Part shown: positions 43,005-51,129 of the stretch, piece by piece
How positions within the stretch are numbered: the stretch's first letter is position 1
How the letters are laid out: the number at the start of each line of letters is the position of its first letter
DNA from: Cupriavidus pauculus
GTDB lineage: Bacteria; Pseudomonadota; Gammaproteobacteria; Burkholderiales; Burkholderiaceae
Assembly (NCBI RefSeq): GCF_002858765.1
Contig: NZ_PJRP01000006.1
Span: forward strand, 1 to 64,000
Reading direction: 5' to 3'
DNA: 64,000 bases
The notes under the pieces: model-generated
Database searches by the model: none
Told to the model about the DNA's origin: nothing
What the model saw: the letters and a program-made list of their open reading frames with translations, nothing else
Position numbers and translations under genes: made by a program

Positions 43005-43409
43005 TTAGAGCCAGACGTCGTTCTGCGCCGTCCGGTCGCCGCCCTGGTCGCCAGTGTTGACCACACCGCGTGGCTCGATCAGCAGCATGCGGACTTCGGC
43101 GGCGGCCACTGGCCGGTGTTCGACCCCTTTGGGCACGACGTACATTTCGCCGGCGTTCACGATCACATGCCCGTCCCGAAACTCGATGCGCAACTGGCCA
43201 TCGAGCACGATGAACGTCTCATCGGTATCGGCATGCTGGTGCCAGATGAACTCGCCCTCGATCCTGACGATCTTGAACTGGTAGTCGTTCATCTCGGCAA
43301 TGACGCGCGGCTGCCAGCGATCGGTGAACAGGCTCAGCTTCTGGGCGAAATTGATGGCGTTGGCGTTGGCGGCGCGGTGGGTGGGTGCGGCGACTGGCGA
43401 TGGCTGCAT
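43005..43409 (-). CDS. Cupin-domain protein
   Basis: A 134-residue single-domain cupin. The first motif is in FIWHQHADTDETFIVLDGQL (His, His, Glu) and the second in VPKGVEHRPVAAAE (His), giving a likely 3-His/1-Glu metal site. It resembles small mannose-6-phosphate-isomerase-like cupins used as metal-dependent dioxygenases or sensors; substrate unknown. Only 82 bp separate it from the AraC gene upstream on the same strand, so co-transcription and control by that AraC regulator are plausible. Confidence 0.85.
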   Translation of the reverse strand: MQPSPVAAPTHRAANANAINFAQKLSLFTDRWQPRVIAEMNDYQFKIVRIEGEFIWHQHADTDETFIVLDGQLRIEFRDGHVIVNAGEMYVVPKGVEHRPVAAAEVRMLLIEPRGVVNTGDQGGDRTAQNDVWL

Positions 43410-43491
43410 GACAGGGCTCCTTGTGGCGCAATGGACAGGCGGCCAAGTCTGCGCCGCTCGGCGGCGTACGGTCTTGTACGATCGTGCAGGC

Positions 43492-44331
43492 TCAGGTCGC
43501 GGCGCCGCGCAGGGCGCGCAGCCAGCGGCCGGGTGAATGTCCGAACGCGCGCGTGAAATGGCGGGTCATGTGGCTCTGGTCGGTGAACCCGGCGCACGCG
43601 GCGGCATCGGCCAGCGACTGCCCCGCCGCCGCCAGGCGCCTGACCAGGTCCAGTCGGCGCATCACCAGATAGCGATGCGGACTGGTGCCATAGAGCACCC
43701 GGAAGTCGCGCGACAGGCTCCAGCGGTCGCGGCCAGTGGCCTGCTCCAGCTCGTCGAGCGTCACCGGACGATCCAGATTGTCCCGCAGGCAGGTCCGGGC
43801 CAGTTCGGCGGCGCGATAGTCCACCGCCTGGCGTCCGCGCGCCACCCCGGCCGCTGCGGCCAGCGCGTGCGCGAGGTCGAAGATGGCGTCATCCTCCTCC
43901 AGGGGATCCATGGCACTGTCCATGGCCTGAAGCAAGGTGCCGGCCGCCGCGAACAGCCGCGGATCGTCGGACCGCCCACCGGCCACGAATGGCAGCGGCC
44001 TGCCGCCCAGCACGCGCTGGATCAACGCGGGCTCGATGTAGAGCATCCGGTAGTGGAATCCTGCGTCGGTGCCGGCATGGCCATCGTGCGGCTCGTCCGG
44101 ATGCAGCACGATGGTGCCACCTGGCTGGCTATGAACGACGCCTCGTCGATAGGAAAAACTCTGGACGCCGGCCAGCGTGCGGCCGATGGCATAGGTGTCA
44201 TGGCGGTGCATGTCGTAGCCATGGCCCCCGAAAAACGCCTCGATGCGCTCCATCTGGCGCGCGGACGCGTCGCGTTGCACCCAGTCGCGCTTGCCCGGCA
44301 GCACAATGCCCATGTCAGTGGACGCCGCCAT
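43492..44331 (-). CDS. AraC-family transcriptional regulator
   Basis: About 279 residues: an N-terminal cupin-like AraC ligand domain (HGYDMHRHDTYAIGRTLAGV, GGTIVLHPDEPHDGHAGTD) and the C-terminal double HTH (LDELEQATGRDRWSLSRDFR, LVRRLAAAGQSLADAAACAG, ending FTRAFGHSPGRWLR). Start unclear: ATG 44331 overlaps the end of the patatin gene by 17 bp; ATG 44313, one base after the patatin stop, is equally possible. Ligands are small organic molecules. Probably co-transcribed with patatin upstream and cupin downstream. Confidence 0.88.
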   Translation of the reverse strand: MAASTDMGIVLPGKRDWVQRDASARQMERIEAFFGGHGYDMHRHDTYAIGRTLAGVQSFSYRRGVVHSQPGGTIVLHPDEPHDGHAGTDAGFHYRMLYIEPALIQRVLGGRPLPFVAGGRSDDPRLFAAAGTLLQAMDSAMDPLEEDDAIFDLAHALAAAAGVARGRQAVDYRAAELARTCLRDNLDRPVTLDELEQATGRDRWSLSRDFRVLYGTSPHRYLVMRRLDLVRRLAAAGQSLADAAACAGFTDQSHMTRHFTRAFGHSPGRWLRALRGAAT

Positions 44332-45274
44332 GCGTGGTCGAGTGGTCGTGTGCGTGGTGGTGGACATGCGGGGCGCCGGCGGCAGGCAGGCTAATGTCGG
44401 CGCTGCAACTTGGGTTTTCGGCATCGTGCTCGTGGGGCTCGAGCGCGCCAGGCACCCGGCGGCTGGACAGCCCATCGGCGCGCAGCCAGGCCAGCGTCGC
44501 CGCCGCGGCGCGATCGATCAGCTCGCCACAACGGCTGTAGTCGTACGGCGAAACATCGAGCGGGCAGAGCGGGGGTACCACGGCAATGTGGGCTTGGTCG
44601 CCCCAGCGTTCCAGATCGTGCACCAGCTGCCGCGCCACCAGTAGCGACAGCGCATTGAACGCGTGCTCGATCGCGCCCTTGGGCGGACGCCGCTCGGCAC
44701 AGGCGAAGCCGGCTGGCAGCACGATGATGCGGGTGGCGCCAAGCCGGATGGCTGTCGACACGGGCGTATTGTTGGCCACGCCACCGTCGATCAGCTTCTG
44801 GCCGTTGATTTCCACCGGCGGGAACACGCCGGGAATGGCCGCGCTGGCCAGCACGGCCTGGACCATATTGCCCGACGACAGCAGGACTTCGGCGCCGCTA
44901 TGCATGTCGGTGGCGACGATGTGCAGCGGCAGAACCGCGTCCTCTATGCGCGCCTCGCCAAAATGGCGTTTCAGCAGCCGTTTCAGTGCCATCGACTCCA
45001 CCAGATGGCCCCGATTGCCCATGATCATGCCCAGCATGCTGCGCCAAGACCATGGCAGCACCTCGGCCCGGGTGATGCTGCGCCACAATCCTTCCAGCTT
45101 CGCCGTGCCCTCCGCGTGCGGATTGGTAGCAAAGTAGGCGCTGTTGATGGCGCCGGCCGAAGCGCCGATTACCAGATCAGGCGTGATGCCCCAGTTCACC
45201 AGCTCGCGGAGCATGCCAACTTCAATGGCGCCCAGGCTGCCGCCGCCGGCGAACACGAATGCGGTCTTTTCCAT
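44315..45274 (-). CDS. Patatin-like phospholipase with a His-rich C-terminal tail
   Basis: A 319-residue patatin/RssA-type serine lipase. Gly-rich oxyanion loop FVFAGGGSLGAIEVGM, nucleophile Ser39 in GASAG, and dyad Asp163 in LIDGGVANNTP. It probably hydrolyses phospholipid acyl chains; no signal peptide, so it acts inside the cell. Unusual: the last 41 residues carry ten histidines (EPHEHD, HVHHHAHDHSTTHGGVH), likely to bind Zn, Ni or Cu. ATG 45274 fits the family start; the longer frame to 45358 has no ribosome site. It overlaps or abuts the AraC gene. Confidence 0.88.
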   Translation of the reverse strand: MEKTAFVFAGGGSLGAIEVGMLRELVNWGITPDLVIGASAGAINSAYFATNPHAEGTAKLEGLWRSITRAEVLPWSWRSMLGMIMGNRGHLVESMALKRLLKRHFGEARIEDAVLPLHIVATDMHSGAEVLLSSGNMVQAVLASAAIPGVFPPVEINGQKLIDGGVANNTPVSTAIRLGATRIIVLPAGFACAERRPPKGAIEHAFNALSLLVARQLVHDLERWGDQAHIAVVPPLCPLDVSPYDYSRCGELIDRAAAATLAWLRADGLSSRRVPGALEPHEHDAENPSCSADISLPAAGAPHVHHHAHDHSTTHGGVH

Positions 45275-45386
45275 GGTCGTTGTGGTCGGGGCAGCATCGC
45301 CCGTCGGGTCTTGAACAGGTTGTCGTGTGGAGAGGATAGGCCACTTCCCGTCCGGCAAAAAGGGCCGGGATGGTGGAAATGACCAG

Positions 45387-45911
45387 TCAGGCGACCAGCA
45401 ACTCCAGCTGGTGCCGGATTTCCGGCACCAGCCGCGTCGCGCTGCGCGTCAGATTCACCTGCATCGTGACTTCCGCCACATCGATCAGCGCGGGGTCCAG
45501 GTCATAGCTGCCGCGCTGGGCCAGCCAGCGGAGCACGTCCGCCAGGTGCCAGACAGACGCTGACCCTTCGTGTACCGGCAGCGGAAACGACGCGGGGTAG
45601 CTGGTCATCAGCTTGCGCATGTTCTGCCGCGACACCCCGACGGCTTCGGCCACATCGGTCAGGCCGACGAAGTCTGGCGTCGCCTCGATCAGCCGCGCGT
45701 CGGGGACGGCGCGGCGCACATCGGCCAGCGCGCTGACGATGGCGCCATGTGCCGTGTCGGCTTCCCGGGCAAACATTAGCGCAATGCGCCCCGGGATGCC
45801 GATGCCGACCAGCGCGTCGTCACAGCCACTGGCGCCAAGGCGCTCTACCACGTCGTCGTGGTCGTTGTTCGAGTCGGACAGCTGGTATTTGAGGGTGAAG
45901 TTGTATTCCAT
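45387..45911 (-). CDS. Helix-turn-helix protein, antitoxin-like partner of the adjacent small gene
   Basis: A 174-residue cytoplasmic protein. The first 80 residues (MEYNFTLKYQLSDSNN to ALADVRRAVPDARL) form a ferredoxin-like or dimer domain; an HTH follows (DFVGLTDVAEAVGVSRQNMR), then VHEGSASVWHLADVLRWLA. AGGA lies before ATG 45911. The start is only nine bases after the terminal stop of the small decayed gene, so they are one operon. I recall this HTH protein as regularly paired with such a small gene, but cannot verify it here. Role as antitoxin and autorepressor is inferred. Confidence 0.7.
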   Translation of the reverse strand: MEYNFTLKYQLSDSNNDHDDVVERLGASGCDDALVGIGIPGRIALMFAREADTAHGAIVSALADVRRAVPDARLIEATPDFVGLTDVAEAVGVSRQNMRKLMTSYPASFPLPVHEGSASVWHLADVLRWLAQRGSYDLDPALIDVAEVTMQVNLTRSATRLVPEIRHQLELLVA

Positions 45912-45920
45912 GTTGTCCTG

Positions 45921-46193
45921 TCAGTGCGAGACACCAGGGGGCGCTTTACGGCTCTGATGGATGGCGCAGTGGTCAACCACGCGACGCAGGAACCGCGCAT
46001 GCAGTTCCGCGTTGCGCGGCGTGCTCCAGATCGACACGATGCAGAATTCTCAGCAGCGGCAGGCGGCGCAGTGATAGGGGCAATACAGCTTGCCCCAGGC
46101 ACGTGCCCCGCCCAGCTTGCAGCGCCAGAATTCACCTTCCGCGTACTGGACTGCGGCTTCGATTTCCTTTTTTGGATGTTTTTCCCGACCCAT
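45921..46193 (-). pseudogene. Small toxin-like gene interrupted by an in-frame TGA
   Basis: From ATG 46193 (GGGAGG upstream) the frame reads MGREKHPKKEIEAAVQYAEG, continues through ARAWGKLYCPYHCAACRC, meets TGA at 46050-46052, then goes on with EFCIVSIWSTPRNAELHARF and LRRVVDHCAIHQSRKAPP to a stop at 45921. Coding character is strong on both sides. From memory, relatives read CRCGEFC here and GSHAWG earlier, so both the TGA (from GGA) and Arg in GARAWG may be losses; the latter His resembles the HicA catalytic position. It would encode 90 residues if read through. Confidence 0.7.
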
Positions 46194-46489
46194 CAGGCCT
46201 CCCACGATATGCGGCTGCTTGCGAGTTGTCAACTGACAATTCACGAGGCGGTTGACGAAAAGCATTGAGCAGAGACGCTATCAGGACGCCGGGAAAAAAT
46301 GGCGTTTTGGACACAAAAGACACAAACGCGCACGAACATGTGTCGGCGAGCGATTGTCGGAGGGGGGTGAAGTCAAACCGGCGAACGTCGGACACATTGC
46401 CGCAACGGCCGGTGTGCGACGCTGGCGCGGGCGCGCCGTCCATGTGAGCATTCAGTCCATTCCCCCGGACAGCCGAACCAGCCGAACCC
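46194..46489. other. Divergent intergenic region, toxin-like gene / AAA ATPase
   Basis: 296 bp with no convincing gene. It must hold both promoters. A short direct repeat AGCCGAACC (twice, about 46470-46488) lies before the ATPase start, and no ribosome site is visible there. AT content rises near 46240-46330. Confidence 0.4.
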
Positions 46490-47239
46490 ATGCTTTCCTC
46501 CCAGTTCGCCAGCCGTATCACCTTGCTACGGGACAAGGTGCCCGATTTCGACCGTTACCCGTTCGGCCTGCCGGCGGTGCGCACGCTCGACCATATCGAT
46601 CTGCACCCCCGGGTGACTTTCTTCGTAGGCGAGAACGGATCGGGTAAATCGACGCTGCTGGAAGCCATCGCCGTGGCGCTGGGCTTCAATGCGGAGGGAG
46701 GTAGTCGAAACTTCAATTTCGCCACTCGGGCCTCGCATTCCGAACTCCACGAATACCTGCGCATCGCCAAGGGCGTGCGCCGGCCGCGCAGTGGCTACTT
46801 CCTGCGAGCGGAGAGCTTTTTCAATGTGGCTACGGAAATCGAGCGGCTGGACGAGGCGCCCGGGCTAGGCCCGCCCGTGATCGAATCCTACGGCGGCAAG
46901 TCGCTGCACGAGCAGTCGCACGGCGAGGCGTTCCTGACCCTGCTGACCGAGCGGTTCCAGGGGCAGGGGCTATATATCCTCGACGAACCCGAGGCGGCGC
47001 TGTCGCCGGCCCGGCAACTCGCCGTGATCTCGCGGCTGCATGACCTGGTACGAGAGGGGTCGCAGTTCCTGATCGCGACCCATTCGCCAATCCTGATGGC
47101 TTATCCGGAGGCATGGATCTACCAGTGCTCGGCGAACGGCGTGGAGCGCATTGCCTACGAAGAGACCGAGCACTACCAGATCACGCGGGATTTCCTGGTG
47201 GACCCGCAACGCATGCTGCGGGTCCTGATGGAGGATTAG
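46490..47239 (+). CDS. AAA/ABC-type ATPase, predicted ATP-binding protein
   Basis: A 249-residue ATPase of the SMC/Rad50/ABC head type: Walker A GENGSGKST (47-55), Q-loop region after NFNFATR, a signature-like SHGEAFL (143-149), Walker B LYILDEPEAALSP (Asp165, Glu166) and the H-loop IATHSPILMAYP (His198). No coiled coil or membrane part. Members of this orphan group occur alone or with defence genes; function unknown. It is divergent from the toxin-like pair and convergent with the CoA-transferase gene (6 bp apart). No ribosome site is visible. Confidence 0.8.
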   Translation: MLSSQFASRITLLRDKVPDFDRYPFGLPAVRTLDHIDLHPRVTFFVGENGSGKSTLLEAIAVALGFNAEGGSRNFNFATRASHSELHEYLRIAKGVRRPRSGYFLRAESFFNVATEIERLDEAPGLGPPVIESYGGKSLHEQSHGEAFLTLLTERFQGQGLYILDEPEAALSPARQLAVISRLHDLVREGSQFLIATHSPILMAYPEAWIYQCSANGVERIAYEETEHYQITRDFLVDPQRMLRVLMED

Positions 47240-47245
47240 CGCGGG

Positions 47246-48772
47246 TCAGGCTGCCAGCGGTTCGTTGGCCGGCTTGCCGGCTGGCGTCAGCATGGTGCCG
47301 TGATCGCGATAGTGGGTGTGCCAGGCGAACGCCTCCTCCAGGACATGGGGCGTCTGCCCACCGCGCAGGCAGGCCCGGCGGTAGTAGTCGAGCAGGCTGT
47401 CGCGATAGGCCGGGTCGGTGCAGTTGTTGATGACCTGCAGCGCCCGCTCGCGTGGCGCCAGGCCGCGCAGGTCGGCCAGGCCGTGCTCGGTGACGAGGAT
47501 GTCCACGTCGTGTTCGCTGTTGTCGACGTGCGTCACCATCGGCACGATGCTGGAAATCTTGCCGTCCTTTGCCACCGACTTCGTGACGAACACCGACAGG
47601 TAGGCATTGCGCGCGAAGTCGCCCGAGCCGCCGATGCCGTTCATCATGTGCGTGCCACCCACGTGCGTGGAGTTGACGTTGCCGTAGATGTCGCATTCCA
47701 GCGCGGTGTTGATGGTGATCAGGCCCAGGCGGCGCAGCACCTCGGGGTGGTTGCTGATCTCCTGCGGACGCAATACGAGCTTGCTCTTGTAGTGCTCGAT
47801 GTTGTCCAGCACGCGGCGATACACGGGCGCGGACAGCGTCATCGACGCCGCCGAGGCAAAGCGCATCTTGCCGGCGTCGATCAGTGCGATGGTGCTGTCC
47901 TGCAGCACCTCGGAATACATCGTCAGATCGTGGAATGGCGAATCGGCCAGGCCGTGCAGCACGGCATTGGCGATGGTGCCGATGCCGGCCTGCAGTGGCT
48001 GCAGGGTCGGCGACAGGCGGCCCGCGCGCACTTCGCGTTCCAGCAGGGCGTTCAGGTGGCCGGCAATCTGGTTTGTCTCGGCGTCGGGCGGCAGCGCGTT
48101 GGACGGGCTGTCGTCGCGTTGCGTGATGACGATGGCCGCGATGCGCGACGGGTCGATGGGGATGTAGGGCAGGCCGATGCGCTGCTCCACGGCAATCAGC
48201 GGAATCGGCTGGCGATACGGCCGCTGCACCGGGAAGGCGATGTCGTGCAGGCCTTCCAGCCCGCTCGGCATGTTCAGGTTCAGTTCGATGATGACCTGTT
48301 TTGCCATCTTGGCGAAGCTGGCGGAGTTGCCGACCGAGGTGGTGGGGACGATGCCGCCCGTCTCGGTAATGGCGGTGGCCTCGATGACCGCGATGTCGAC
48401 CGGACCGATCTGGCCGCTGCGCAGCAGTTCGGCGGTTTCGCCCAGATGCTGGTCGATGAACATGACCTCGCCGCCGTTGATCTTGCGGCGCAGCGTGGCG
48501 TCGGACTGGAAGGGCAGGCGGCGCGCCAGCACATTGCTTTCGGCCAGGATCTTGTCGGTGTCGTGTCCCAGCGAGGCGCCGGTGATCAGCGTGATCTGGA
48601 GCGGATCGGTGGCGGCGCGGCGCGCCAGCGCGACGGGAACGGCCTTGCAGTCGCCGGCACGCGTGAATCCGCTCATGCCGACAGTCATGCCGTCGCGGAT
48701 CAGGCCTGCGGCTTCATCGGCCGACATGATCCTGTCCTGGAGGGCGGCCAGGCGAATGCGATCGCGGTACAT
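47246..48772 (-). CDS. Succinyl-CoA:acetate / acetyl-CoA hydrolase-type CoA-transferase
   Basis: A 508-residue class I CoA-transferase of the SCACT/Cat1/YgfH group. Catalytic Glu lies in TMYSEVLQDS; other features are AAGLIRDGMTVGMSGFTRAG near the start, GGIVPTTSVGNSASFAKMAK and GGTHMMNGIGGSGDFARNAY, typical of the family. It moves CoA between acetate, succinate or propionate, or hydrolyses acetyl-CoA. AAGGAG lies before ATG 48772. Monocistronic. Exact acceptor unresolved. Confidence 0.92.
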   Translation of the reverse strand: MYRDRIRLAALQDRIMSADEAAGLIRDGMTVGMSGFTRAGDCKAVPVALARRAATDPLQITLITGASLGHDTDKILAESNVLARRLPFQSDATLRRKINGGEVMFIDQHLGETAELLRSGQIGPVDIAVIEATAITETGGIVPTTSVGNSASFAKMAKQVIIELNLNMPSGLEGLHDIAFPVQRPYRQPIPLIAVEQRIGLPYIPIDPSRIAAIVITQRDDSPSNALPPDAETNQIAGHLNALLEREVRAGRLSPTLQPLQAGIGTIANAVLHGLADSPFHDLTMYSEVLQDSTIALIDAGKMRFASAASMTLSAPVYRRVLDNIEHYKSKLVLRPQEISNHPEVLRRLGLITINTALECDIYGNVNSTHVGGTHMMNGIGGSGDFARNAYLSVFVTKSVAKDGKISSIVPMVTHVDNSEHDVDILVTEHGLADLRGLAPRERALQVINNCTDPAYRDSLLDYYRRACLRGGQTPHVLEEAFAWHTHYRDHGTMLTPAGKPANEPLAA

Positions 48773-49199
48773 CTAGTCTCCTTGCTGGGGGCTGTCTGAT
48801 CTGCCGCCAGGGGCCTCGTGGGTCCGTGACGGACGGTGCGTCTTGGAGGCGCGTAGCACAGTGTAGCGACCGCTTAATATTCTCACCATGATTTAAAGCT
48901 CTGAAGATCAGTCGGATTTTTCATAGTCATGAAGATGGCACGCCAAGGTCGTAACGTGCGGCAAGGCGTTGCGGCGAGAACCATACATGCAGGCTCGCCG
49001 GCGCTTCATGATCCTGCGCAATGGTGGTGCAGGCAGGGCGCTTGTCGGTGGCCTGCAAACTCCGGGATGTGTTTCGGCGCTGGCGGGGCTACTATCCTTT
49101 CCAGCGCGGCCGGCATGACCGGCCAGGCAGTCTTCGCAGTCTTCGATCGATGCATCACGCGCCGGCGTGGCCGGCCGCTTCACAGCAACGGGGGAAAGC
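48773..49199. other. Long divergent intergenic region
   Basis: 427 bp between the CoA-transferase and the cNMP-TrxR fusion. The left 130 bp are AT-rich around 48870-48930 and hold a small dyad TTCAT-N4-ATGAA at 48920-48933, the same core as in the SDR operator at 20962-20975. The right part reads as GC-rich non-coding DNA; a 104-codon frame (48929-49243) has no family features. Promoters are expected; none is clear. Confidence 0.4.
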
Positions 49200-50954
49200 A
49201 TGGAGATGACCCAGGCGACGTCGGAACTCGACGCCAATCCTGACACCGATGACGCACAGGCGGCGCAGCCGACGCTGACCGAGCTGGAGGCGCCGTTCTC
49301 GAACCTGGAAACGCGCCGGCACCAGATGTTCCCCACGTTGACGCACGCGGAAGTCGACCGCATCCGGCGTTTTGGCCAGGTGCGCGCATGGCAGGCCGGC
49401 GAGCTGATTTTCCAGGTGGGCGATGCGGGGCGCGGCATGCACGTGGTGCTGACCGGGCGCGTCCGGATCGATCGTCGCGACGGGTTTGGCCACCGCACCC
49501 CGATCACCGAGGAAGGGCCGGGCCAATTCCTGGCCGAGGTGGGGCAGTTGACCGGCAAGCCCGCGCTGGTGGATGCCGTGGCCCTTGAGGATGTGACGAT
49601 CCTGGTGATTCCGCCGCCGAGCCTGCGCGCGCTGCTGGTGGCCGAGGCCGACCTGGGCGAGCGGATCATGCGGGCGCTGATCCTGCGCCGGGTGGGACTT
49701 ATCGAGCAGGGGGGCGGGCCGGTGCTGGTAGGCAAGGGCACCGAGCCGCTGCTGCTGGCGTTGCAGGCATTCCTGCGCCGCAACGGGCATCCGCACCGGG
49801 TGATCGACATCGAGACCGACACCGATTCCACGTGCCTGCTCGATATCAGCAAGGCGCCCCAGAGCGATTTTCCGATGGTGATCTGCCCCGACGGCAGCGT
49901 GCTGCGCGCGCCGGACGAAGGCCAGCTCGCCAGTTGCCTGGGGCTGGTGCCTGAATTCGACCCGGACCACGTCTATGACGTGATCGTGGTCGGGGCCGGT
50001 CCGGCCGGGCTGGCAACGGCCGTGTACGCGGCGTCCGAAGGGCTGTCGGTGGCCGTGCTCGATTGCCGGTCGCCCGGCGGCCAGGCCGGCGCCAGCGCGC
50101 GCATCGAGAACTACCTGGGCTTTCCGACCGGCATTTCCGGCCAGGCGCTGGCCGGCCGCGCGTTCGTGCAGGCGCTCAAGTTCGGTGCCCACGTCGCCAT
50201 TCCGCTAGAAGCCAAGGCGTTGCATTGTGGCGAAAATCCGATCGAACTCGAACTGGCCGACGGTCGCCGCATTCCCACGCGGACCGTGGTGATTGCCAGC
50301 GGCGCGCAATACCGGCGTGCCGAGATCGATTCGCTGGACCGCTACGAGGGGCGCGGCGTCTACTACTGGGCGTCGCCGGTGGAAGCCAAGCTGTGCAAGG
50401 ACGAACACGCGATGCTGGTGGGTGGCGGCAATTCGGCGGGCCAGGCGGCGGTGTACCTGGCGTCGCACGCGGCCGAGGTGCACATGCTGGTGCGCGGCGA
50501 GGGGCTGGAGGCCACCATGTCGCGCTATCTGATCGACCGGCTCAAGGGCCTGCCGAACGTGCATCTGCATACCCATTCGCAGATCACGGCGATGGAGGGC
50601 GATGGCTGGCTTTCCACCGTCCGGTACAAGGAACGGGCGCAGGGGCCGGAATGCGTGGCGGTGTCGATGCGCCACGTGTTCCTGTTCATCGGCGCCGCGC
50701 CCAATACCGAATGGCTGCGGTCGTGCCACGTGGAAACCGACAACAAGGGCTTCATCCTGACTGGCTACGACGCGCATCATTCCTGCACCGAGCGGGCCGA
50801 CTACACGCTCGAAACCAGCGTGCCCGGCGTGTTCGCGATTGGCGATGTCCGCTCGGGGTCCACCAAGCGCGTGGCTGCCGCAGTGGGCGAGGGCGCGGCC
50901 GTGGTGGCGCAGATCCATCACTACCTGGCCACGCTGGAACATGCCCGGGTCTGA
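49200..50954 (+). CDS. Fusion of cyclic-nucleotide-binding, thioredoxin-like and thioredoxin-reductase-like domains
   Basis: About 584 residues. Residues 40-150 form a cNMP-binding beta-barrel (FQVGDAGRGMHVVLTGRVRI); 180-250 look like a Trx-like fold (FLRRNGHPHRVIDIETDTDS, SDFPMVICPDGSVL) without a CxxC. 258-584 is a TrxR-type FAD/NADPH reductase (GAGPAG 265-270; VGGGNSAGQAA; FAIGDVRSGSTKR), also without the usual CxxC in the NADPH domain. So it is not a true thioredoxin reductase; a cyclic-nucleotide-gated flavin oxidoreductase acting on ferredoxin or small molecules is an inference. ATG 49200 is preceded by GGGGGAAAGC; GTG 49167 is possible. Confidence 0.85.
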   Translation: MEMTQATSELDANPDTDDAQAAQPTLTELEAPFSNLETRRHQMFPTLTHAEVDRIRRFGQVRAWQAGELIFQVGDAGRGMHVVLTGRVRIDRRDGFGHRTPITEEGPGQFLAEVGQLTGKPALVDAVALEDVTILVIPPPSLRALLVAEADLGERIMRALILRRVGLIEQGGGPVLVGKGTEPLLLALQAFLRRNGHPHRVIDIETDTDSTCLLDISKAPQSDFPMVICPDGSVLRAPDEGQLASCLGLVPEFDPDHVYDVIVVGAGPAGLATAVYAASEGLSVAVLDCRSPGGQAGASARIENYLGFPTGISGQALAGRAFVQALKFGAHVAIPLEAKALHCGENPIELELADGRRIPTRTVVIASGAQYRRAEIDSLDRYEGRGVYYWASPVEAKLCKDEHAMLVGGGNSAGQAAVYLASHAAEVHMLVRGEGLEATMSRYLIDRLKGLPNVHLHTHSQITAMEGDGWLSTVRYKERAQGPECVAVSMRHVFLFIGAAPNTEWLRSCHVETDNKGFILTGYDAHHSCTERADYTLETSVPGVFAIGDVRSGSTKRVAAAVGEGAAVVAQIHHYLATLEHARV

Positions 50955-51046
50955 CCTTTCGATGGGTGTTGATTCGTGAGTTGAGGGCATCAATGTCGTT
51001 CTGAAGAGGATATCCCTGCGCTTTGTTTCATGGTTACACTGCCTGC

Positions 51047-51106
51047 GCCCTGTCCGGAGTCGTGCCGGACAGGGCCATTCAGGTATTCGACCGGGCTCAA
51101 GCCCGG
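51047..51106 (+). promoter_or_regulatory. Two GC-rich hairpins in the gap before the Bug gene
   Basis: Hairpin 1: GCCCTGTCCGG (51047-51057) / CCGGACAGGGC (51065-51075), 11 perfect bp. Hairpin 2: CCGGGCT (51091-51097) / AGCCCGG (51100-51106). Neither is followed by a T-run. The first may end the preceding transcript; the second lies 24 bp before the Bug start and may shape its leader. Confidence 0.5.
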
Positions 51107-51129
51107 CGCACCAACCAGGAGACAGAACC

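Noticed and set aside
45858-46268. Plus-strand frame opposite the toxin-like pair
   Set aside because: The minus strand carries the conserved coding pattern; this is its shadow.
48929-49243. 104-codon frame before the cNMP-TrxR gene
   Set aside because: No ribosome site, no recognisable domain, and it runs into the real gene in another frame.
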